A DNA stretch of 64,000 bases, taken from assembly GCF_900696085.1 (NCBI RefSeq), contig NZ_CAADFC020000009.1, positions 1 through 64,000 on the forward strand, in the 5' to 3' direction. Both the position numbers and the translations under genes were made by a program. Shown here one piece after another: positions 63,564 to 64,000 of this stretch. Source of the DNA: Bradyrhizobium ivorense. GTDB lineage: Bacteria; Pseudomonadota; Alphaproteobacteria; Rhizobiales; Xanthobacteraceae. Below the pieces are notes generated by a model, which saw nothing but the letters and a program-made list of their open reading frames with translations, was not told where the DNA came from and searched no databases. Numbering within the stretch: the first letter of the stretch is position 1; each line of letters begins with the position of its first letter.

Positions 63564-64000
63564 GTCATTGGGACATCCTGGCTCGGCAGAGAGCTCTATG
63601 ATGTTACTGAGGAGGACGATCGCCTCATCCAGGCAGCGTCCGGTGCTGCTCTCGAGCGAGGCCCACCGCCGAGCTCTGTCACCATCAGTATTTATGATCG
63701 TCGGCTTCGCAAATTGGCTGAGGAGCTGAAACGGTCGGGCAAATCAATGGCTAGCCTGGATGACGATAAGTTACTCAGTTACGCCAGCAAGCTGCTGCCA
63801 AACGACAAGATCAAAGCGCCGCTCAGGAAGAGCTTTTCGATGCCGCGACCTGGCAGCCTAGCTCGCGGCCGCAGAATTTCGCCTCTGAAGACTATTTTGG
63901 ACGGATGATGAACCAAGGCGCTGCGGCCCAGAGCACAGTGGGACTTCTTGCCTGTTGCGGAACATCCGGTCATGAACTACGAGATTGCCGGCGAACGCTA
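63564..64000 (+). pseudogene. Effector-family fragment, runs off window
   Basis: Reads TSWLGRELYDVTEEDDRLIQ, AASGAALERGPPPSSVTISI, YDRRLRKLAEELKRSGKSMA, SLDDDKLLSYASKLL; then in a shifted frame EELFDAATWQPSSRPQNF and SEDYFGRMMNQGAAAQST. The first part is the same module as INAACDEGVKRGFAPVTMQE, YRRALNSFGRWLNKRG in the large effector at 41.7-44.1 kb. There is no start codon at its beginning and a frameshift near 63830. Confidence 0.6.

Noticed and set aside
1..64000. tRNA or rRNA genes
   Set aside because: No cloverleaf with a GGTTCGAATCC-type arm or rRNA segment was noticed, although a computed scan was not possible.

Overview
The window looks like part of a Bradyrhizobium-type symbiosis island. 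It holds a rhizobial (Rhc) type III secretion locus in the gene order known from rhizobia, the regulator ttsI, at least eight TtsI binding sites (tts boxes), one nod box on the ttsI strand, effector genes and effector wrecks, and many insertion-sequence relics. All identifications come from reading translations and motifs by eye; no database search was run.

Layout. 0-3.5 kb: a tyrosine recombinase cut by the window edge, a palindromic element end, an IS66-family element (tnpA, tnpB, tnpC) and an IS3 relic. 4.5-20.5 kb: a metabolic block almost entirely on the minus strand. It contains a polyamine-type ABC binding protein, two NylA-like amidases, an enoyl-CoA hydratase, an acyl-CoA ligase, a NylB-like serine hydrolase, a CapA-like protein and a porin, with a divergent MarR regulator. 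Relics of IS66, ISAs1 and IS1182-type elements and a nylB-like fragment punctuate it. 20.57-23.17 kb: a second, apparently complete IS66 element.

23.3-31.5 kb (minus): T3SS part 1. Behind one tts box lie nopC, nopA, y4yQ (SctD), two small genes, rhcV (SctV) and y4yS; behind another lies the translocon gene nopX. 31.9-33.8 kb: an effector wreck and a decayed second copy of the rhcC1 / tts box / nopB / rhcJ junction, abutting a methyltransferase. 35.2-38.5 kb: a cobalamin riboswitch followed by overlapping class I ribonucleotide reductase genes. 39.2-46.4 kb: an effector nursery with two effector genes, several truncated relatives, their tts boxes, and an IS630-family element that has split one effector relic.

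46.5-58.7 kb: T3SS core. rhcC1 (minus) is divergent from nopB-rhcJ-nolU-nolV-rhcN-sctO-rhcQ-rhcR-rhcS-rhcT-rhcU (plus), which are tightly overlapped. They face y4xK, rhcC2 and ttsI on the minus strand. 58.9-64 kb: a nod box, a frameshifted effector, a VirK-family gene and a further effector fragment.

How it fits together (inference from known rhizobial biology): flavonoid-activated NodD acts at the nod box to raise TtsI. TtsI then acts at the tts boxes to switch on the secretion machine and the effectors. The 4-20 kb block looks like an independent catabolic unit: porin and binding protein for uptake, amidase and serine hydrolase to split amide bonds, CoA ligase and hydratase to feed beta-oxidation, MarR as regulator. 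The RNR operon is a third, unrelated unit controlled by vitamin B12.
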